A program made the translations under genes and the position numbers. Shown here piece by piece: positions 58,576 through 64,000 of a DNA stretch of 64,000 nt. Within the stretch, counting starts at the first letter, position 1, and each line of letters opens with the position of its first letter. The DNA is from Dipteronia dyeriana (Eukaryota > Streptophyta > Magnoliopsida > Sapindales > Sapindaceae), in NCBI GenBank assembly GCA_032871835.1, contig CM065296.1, positions 112,850,146 to 112,914,145 of the forward strand, read 5' to 3'. The notes beneath the pieces are model-generated. The model saw nothing but the letters and a program-made list of their open reading frames with translations, did not search any database and was not told the DNA's origin.

Positions 58576-59295
58576 CGAAATGGCAAAAGGAACAAAATTT
58601 CACATTGTGCAAGATATGAGAACATGATTGAACAGTTAAATGAAGATAAACAAATGATTGTCGCTCTTAACTCTGAATTGACAACAAAGATCACTGAGTT
58701 ACTAGAAGAAAAAGAGTCTTCATTACAAAGGTATGCAGTACTTTCTCAAGAGGTTGAAAAGCTCAAAGAGGAGTTTGATCACCAGATGAAGCTAATGAAG
58801 GCTAAGATTGAACAAAGAGATAAAGCCTTAGAGATTATGAAGATTGAGGAACTTGAAGACATTGCAAACCTTAAAAGGGCGGATTAAGAGATCAAGTCAA
58901 TGCTCATGGATGAGAAGAAACAATTGGAGGAAGTCAAGATCAATAAGGTGAATAAAGATGAGTCAAGTAATTCTATCACCAAAAAGGAAGATCGAATTCC
59001 AAAAAGAAGAAGGAGAAACAGAAGGAATCAAGATCGATCATTGAACAACAGCCACCAGAGAGGTAACTTTCATAATTTTATTCCCGTTTGTCACTTTTGA
59101 AACAGGAAAGGTCACATTCGACCAAGATGCTACGAGTATATAAGACAATATAAACAAGGGAGAATGAATCCAACGAATGTGAAGAAAGTATGGATCAAAA
59201 AGGCTGAGCTAATGAACATTGAGAGTGGTGGAACTTTCAAGTTGAAGAAAATAGGTGATGAATATGAGATTGTTGCATCATCATTAGAGCCGTAG
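58576..59295 (+). pseudogene. Coiled-coil and CCHC zinc-knuckle module fused after the protease
   Basis: One reading frame (that of 58,333) runs from the protease end to 59,295, broken only by TAA at 58,885-58,887 and TGA at 59,098-59,100. It encodes a long heptad-rich coiled coil (QLNEDKQMIVALNSEL, QEVEKLKEEFDHQMKLMKAK), a basic Lys/Arg stretch (RIPKRRRRNRRNQDRS) and a zinc knuckle C-x2-C-x4-H-x4-C in which the second Cys codon is the TGA (VCHF*NRKGHIRPRC). The layout recalls the gag C-terminus of SIRE-type Ty1/copia elements; that is from memory. RT would be expected here in a complete Athila element. Confidence 0.65.
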
Positions 59296-59299
59296 CACT

Positions 59300-59355
59300 C
59301 TCATACGTCTTGCCTAGACGTTAAATAAAGCGCTTGGTGGCAACCCACCCAGGTA
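59300..59355 (+). other. Conserved Athila-type non-coding motif
   Basis: cgttaaataaagcgcttggtgg followed by caacccacccagg resembles a short motif found after coding regions in many plant Athila-type elements. It lies just after the last stop codon. Role unknown. Confidence 0.45.
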
Positions 59356-62197
59356 CAATTCTTTTTGTTTTTATTTTGATTTTGATTTTTCTTTATTTTC
59401 GAGTCATAATTAGTGTATTACAAGAACCTTTATAGCCAGAATTAAATATTGTCAAATTTTTAATATTGTGCTTAATTCAAGGACATTGTTTAATTTAGGT
59501 TTGGGGGTATCTTGTGGTTTTGAATGACAAAGAACATGTGCTTCTAATTTGTGCATATTTAACTGTGCAGAGAAAGCTTTGGAAACGATTTCGTTCAAGC
59601 ACCACTATCAAGATCGCTCTCTAGACATATGTCTATACCGCGGTAGGCAAAGCGTGTACCCTCTGCCAAACTTCGCGGCGCAGACCGCCCCTAAGGTACA
59701 CACTGGAATTTCTCACGGCATAGACCGCTCCATAGACGTGATGTCTATACCGCGGCATGCAAAACGTTGATCCGCTGTGAATCACCGCTGGTTAAACCGC
59801 TTGAGAGGCGATGCTTGAACCGCGGTAGCTTGAGTTAAACAGTGCATTTTGAAGTTTTAGGTAAGCAATTTTAGGCATCATCGCTACCCAGACTGTGGCC
59901 CAGGTAAGAGACCTAAACCGCAGTAAGGCATGATTTCAGGCACCTATATAAGTGTGTTGTCTGGGCTATTTTCCTTTATTGTTCTTCTTTGGCTGCACCC
60001 GTTCCTCTTCTCCCTCCACTTCTCTTTTTGTTTCATTTTTAAAATTTTGTTTTTATACATTGAGGACAATGTTTAGATTAGGTTTGGGGGTGTGAATTTG
60101 TGTTTATTTTATTTTTTAAGCGATTTGTTCAAATCTATGAAAAAAAAATGCCCTGTTTTGAATTTTTTTGAGGCAAACGTTTTATTAAAACTGTATTCAT
60201 TGTTGAAGAAATAATTTTTCTATCAACGGTAAGTTCTTTATTTTTTCGATAAGAATCTAACGGTATAAAGAACGTAAATTCTAGGCAGTGGTTTAAAAGT
60301 TATGAATGTTTCTTCGACCAAAGGTCATGGGCGATGCCCTGTTTTTACAATTCTGTACGGTGAACTGTTTTCAACGTCTGTTTTATCATTTTTTCGATTC
60401 GAATTTTGAAATACTTTCGAATAAAAAGTGTGAATTTATATGTCTAGTTTCTTGTGTTAAAATATGGTTAAATTTTATTTAGTAATTTGAGAGATATAAA
60501 TTAAAGAACAGACTTAGTTTTTTTAGAAAGTCACCAGTTTTGATTTGTTTGTCCTCTATTTTTCGATGCTTCTTTTGTGTGCTTTAAGAGCCGTAATGTA
60601 TGCTTTATTCACTGAGTTTAAACTAACGTCTTGCCACTTAGAGTAGTGCATTGCATTTTTCAAAATTTATGGCATGCTCTTGATATGATAGTGGATAGGA
60701 TGCTTAGTTGGATAATCATGATTAATAGTGGAGACTACCCTTGTGAGTTCACTAAGCCAAAAAGCGTACATAAATATAATTATAGAGGGTTCTTTTGTTT
60801 CTACTCCTAAACACTCATTAGGTTCTTAGCATTAGAAGTTGATCTCAATAGGTTATGCATTGGATATTAAAGAACATTCATCATAAAAAAATATCACATG
60901 TGAACTTTGCTCTTGTTTTGGTTGCACCATTGGAAGTGATATAGGCAATGTGTGCTTTAACTCACTTAAAAGGCCTTAAATATTTCCTAACTTATGTGTG
61001 TGCTCCATAGCCAATTTGAAGCCAAACACTATAAGCCTTTTTCTTTCATCACCCACATTTACTTAACCCCAATGAGCCATATATTAGCCATACCTTATAG
61101 CTTGGGATCATATTGAGGTGATGAAGATAATTGAAGAGAGTTCGAAATGGGTGATTTGTGATGTGCATGTACCAAGACAAAGCTAGAAGATCAAATGCAA
61201 AGAAGGTGTTGGAAGAACTATGTAATTGATGTACAAATCTCATCTTATAAAAAAAAAAGTGAATAAAAAAAGAATGAAAAAAAAAAGAAAAAAGAAAGAA
61301 AGAAAGATAAATGAATGAGATCGAATATAAGTGAAAGGGAAAGAGCTTTATTATGAAAGTGATGAGAAATCAAGATCAACTCAAGAAGGAGGATGAATGA
61401 AAATTGTTCAATAAACCTAGATGCAAGTTGAATGAAGAATTTGAAGAAATTTTGCAGAGTATGAAGAATGTCGAAGAATTTCTCGATATGATCCTAGGTT
61501 TGTTTGTTATCCTTTTCACGTTCTTTCTTAACCTTCACCCAATGACCCCGTTACAACCAAAGAAAATATCTAATTGATCTTTTGGGGATGCTAGCTAGAG
61601 AGTAAAGGTAAACATGTCTCTATCTTGTTCTTAATATCTGATTCCATTCATGAGATCCTTTGCATAAAATCAACCGTTCTTTTTATTATATATTCATATG
61701 CGATTATATCTTTAAATTTCTTGTGCATAAACTCCATTCGCATATGCTTGATAAGTCTATTTGTCTAGGTTATGTGTGAAATCAATGAGTGACATCCTGT
61801 GAGAATTAGAGTCGAGGCGAATTATATCTATGACATTTAACGAATGCGTTTTTGAAGCTAGAGTGTCTTGAGTATGGGCTTTTCATTTAAAAATAAGCAT
61901 GCATTCAAATTTGTGGCATAATTATAGTCTTTATTCAGTGGCTCTAGCATGTATTGGTTTTGAATGGTACATTTGAGTTTGCGTTTTGATTATTTAATTT
62001 TTTGTAGAAATATGTTTGTGGGTTGCATAGCTGTAAACCCTCAGAAGACAAAACTCCTCCTACTAGGGACACCTAGAGGTTTAAAGGCTTGTAGCATACG
62101 CTCAATGCTATCGTGTTCCCTACGAAAGTGGCTTAGTTTATTTTTATTTTAGTTTTAGTTTTTGTTTTTATTCTAGTTTTGCTCGAGGACTAGCAAA
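59356..62197 (+). other. Non-coding 3' region of element B
   Basis: No frame of note. Two copies of a purine-rich motif (aaggacattgtttaatttaggtttggggg near 59,480, split here as aaggacattg + ttaggtttggggg; and gaggacaatg + ttaggtttggggg near 60,060) and a third, shorter gctcgaggactagcaaaa (62,181). Between the first two are CpG-rich ccgcgg motifs. A normal polypurine tract directly before the right repeat is not obvious. Confidence 0.5.
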
Positions 62198-64000
62198 AGT
62201 CGGTCGTGGAAGGTGTGGTGCCTGATGTCTGACGGATCTCGGGAGAAGATTACAGTAAATGGATGGATGATTCAGTCGATACGATTCTTTGGCCTTCCAA
62301 TGAAAGTCTGCTCCGTGAATACCAAATGGTGCCCGACCCAAGTGATCGGTCTATTTATGTACATGTTTTAGGTCCCCATTTCCTATTATTTGTGCTTTGT
62401 TCTTAGGTAAAATTAGGTATTTTATGTGTTTGTTGAGCATGTGTAGGTCACATTCCATTCAAGAGGTGTTGGATGTTATTTTGGAGAAAAAGAGCAAAAA
62501 TATCAATTTTCGGACCAGTACAGAACAGTAATATTGCGGGGCCTATATCCTTCGGCTCAGATCGAATTGTGTGTCCTACTACCTATGGATTGAAAGCCCC
62601 AGAAGTCTAGTTTCCAGCGCACTTTACGGATCGCAATTATAATATTCCTAGAAGAAGTTATACTCAAATTTAGTAACCGAAGGTTAGTGCTGGATAGACA
62701 ACCGCGGCCTAGACCGCCGTCCAGGCACAAGACCTAGCCAGCGGTCTACGGAGCGGTACTTGGCAGAGGAACTCCGCGGTCAGGACCGTGGCTACATCCG
62801 GAGCGACCTAGGCCACTGGTTGATAGATTTTTGGGGGAAAACCACTCTGAATTGGTCCAGAATTGTTCCAAAACTTTCCTAACCAAATTCTAATGATTTT
62901 AGAAGACCAAAAAATGTTTGGGAAACTTCCAAAACTCAAATTATGAGTCAAATATCAAAAGAGGAAATTCAATTTAGGAAAGGATTCTCATTCCTTTTTT
63001 CATTCTACTTTCCCACTTGATGGATTTCCTAAACCTAAGATGAATTGGGGGTTCACAAGGAAAAATAAACTATAAATACTCCACATTCTTTACAATTGAA
63101 AAAGAGAGGGGAGAGAAGCCAAGGGAGATACCAGCTGCCTATTACCAGTCCACCACCCCACCATCACCATACATCATATAACAATTCTTTCATCCATCGT
63201 TACGTAGTCGAAGATTCGAAGACGAAGAAGAATTCATCATTGAAGATTTGAAGAATCCGTTTGAGGCCTCAATGGGTTTTATCTTTTCTTTTTCTTTTCT
63301 TTTTATTTTTCTTCTATTTTCATAATGTGTAACTAAATCCATAACTAGGGAATCAATGTGAACCTTTTGTGAATGCTCATGTTTGGATTAATAATATTAT
63401 TTCATCAACTCAATTCTTGATTTGTTCATTATTCTTAATTGCTTGACTCTTATTAGTTTTAATATTTATTCACACCATAGACCAAGGGTGGATAATTATT
63501 TGGCATTATTTTAGGGTTAAGATTATCTGAGAATTAGGGTTAGAGTATAGACCGAACCTAACATTGATTAATGCTCTTTTGAATGAATGGATTTTATCTT
63601 TAGCATAGACCAAGCAAAGTATAGAATTTGTTTCTTATTTCTTATGCTTAAAGGGTTTTCAATCATTGTTTACACCATAGACCAATGGTGAATAGTGGTT
63701 GGGAATACTTGACTGATCCCGCGATCATACGGTAATAGTCATATTAAAAATAAAGAATGAACCCTTGAATTGATTGAATCTTTTTACAAATTAATCCATG
63801 CATTGAGTATTTATAATTGGGGATCATTGATGACCTAGTGTTTTCTCACCCTTGACCACAACCCAATCTTTTCAATTGTTTTCTTTAATTTAATTTAATT
63901 TAGTTTAAGTTTTAAATCAATGATCATCAATCTTTTGGTTACTTTCAGTTTAACTTTAATTAGAATTAGATTTAACCGAATAAATCACTTTTCCTCATGG
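62198..64000 (+). repeat. 3' LTR / right direct repeat of element B, cut by the window end
   Basis: Matches 54,276-56,078 at a constant offset of 7,922 bp with roughly 40 differences by eye, most between 54,600 and 54,900. Includes the Transposase_28-like coding tail, here broken by a TGA (gtctgacgg against gtcggaccg). The end lies outside the window. Confidence 0.8.

Larger units (their letters stand above)
54276..64000 (+). mobile_element. Athila-type non-autonomous Ty3/gypsy element B
   Basis: Long direct repeats (54,276-56,164 and 62,198 to the window end) enclose a tRNA-Asp-type primer site, gag, protease, a coiled-coil/zinc-knuckle module and about 2.9 kb of non-coding DNA. There is no RT, RNase H or integrase in the 6.0 kb interior. 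Gag has stops and frameshifts, so it needs partners for all functions. The repeats differ at roughly 2% by eye, so the insertion or duplication is fairly young. Confidence 0.75.

Overview
This is nuclear DNA of a flowering plant, very probably a eudicot. It has A+T-rich intergenic DNA, GT-AG introns, TATA boxes, CYP81-type cytochrome P450 genes, a WPP-domain gene, a PIP-type secreted peptide gene, and dense nested transposons (Ty3/gypsy, hAT, L1-type LINE, CACTA-like, MULE-like and foldback MITEs, a SINE). I cannot name the species. All repeat assignments come from reading the sequence; no database was searched.

Layout. 0.2-2.5 kb: an intact two-exon CYP81 gene followed by three copies of a ~110 bp tandem repeat. 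2.8-4.4 kb: a MULE-like element with ~110 bp inverted ends that may carry captured gene sequence. 6.5-11.8 kb: a dead Athila-type Ty3/gypsy element (plus strand). 11.8-18.6 kb: a dead Tat-type Ty3/gypsy element (minus strand) whose reverse transcriptase core is deleted. 19.1-24.1 kb: a decayed hAT transposase split by a 5'-truncated LINE with a 9 bp target duplication. 24.3-29.1 kb: CACTA-like repeats, two hAT MITEs with 8 bp target duplications, a SINE and a probable solo LTR. 29.2-37.2 kb: the second part of the P450 cluster, with a truncated copy, a full-length intronless gene with an unusual I-helix, and a broken relative of the first gene. 37.2-38.8 kb: a solo LTR with a perfect 5 bp target duplication. 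39.5-40.0 kb: a WPP-domain gene, followed by a ~1 kb minisatellite. 41.3-45.5 kb: no recognisable gene. 45.6-49.4 kb: MITEs and a PIP-type peptide precursor on the minus strand. 50.1-54.5 kb: a probable solo LTR and a decayed 'putative gypsy type transposon' (Transposase_28-like) gene. 54.3-64.0 kb: a non-autonomous Athila-type element with gag and protease but no reverse transcriptase; its protease frame runs into a coiled-coil and zinc-knuckle module, and it lies between direct repeats of at least 1.8 kb.

The working host genes appear to be four: two P450s (specialised metabolism, ER membrane), a nuclear-envelope-type WPP protein and a defence- or growth-related signalling peptide precursor. 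They do not form an operon-like system. The P450s form a tandem family of two sub-types, each with one apparently intact member and one broken member, pushed apart by about 27 kb of nested transposons.
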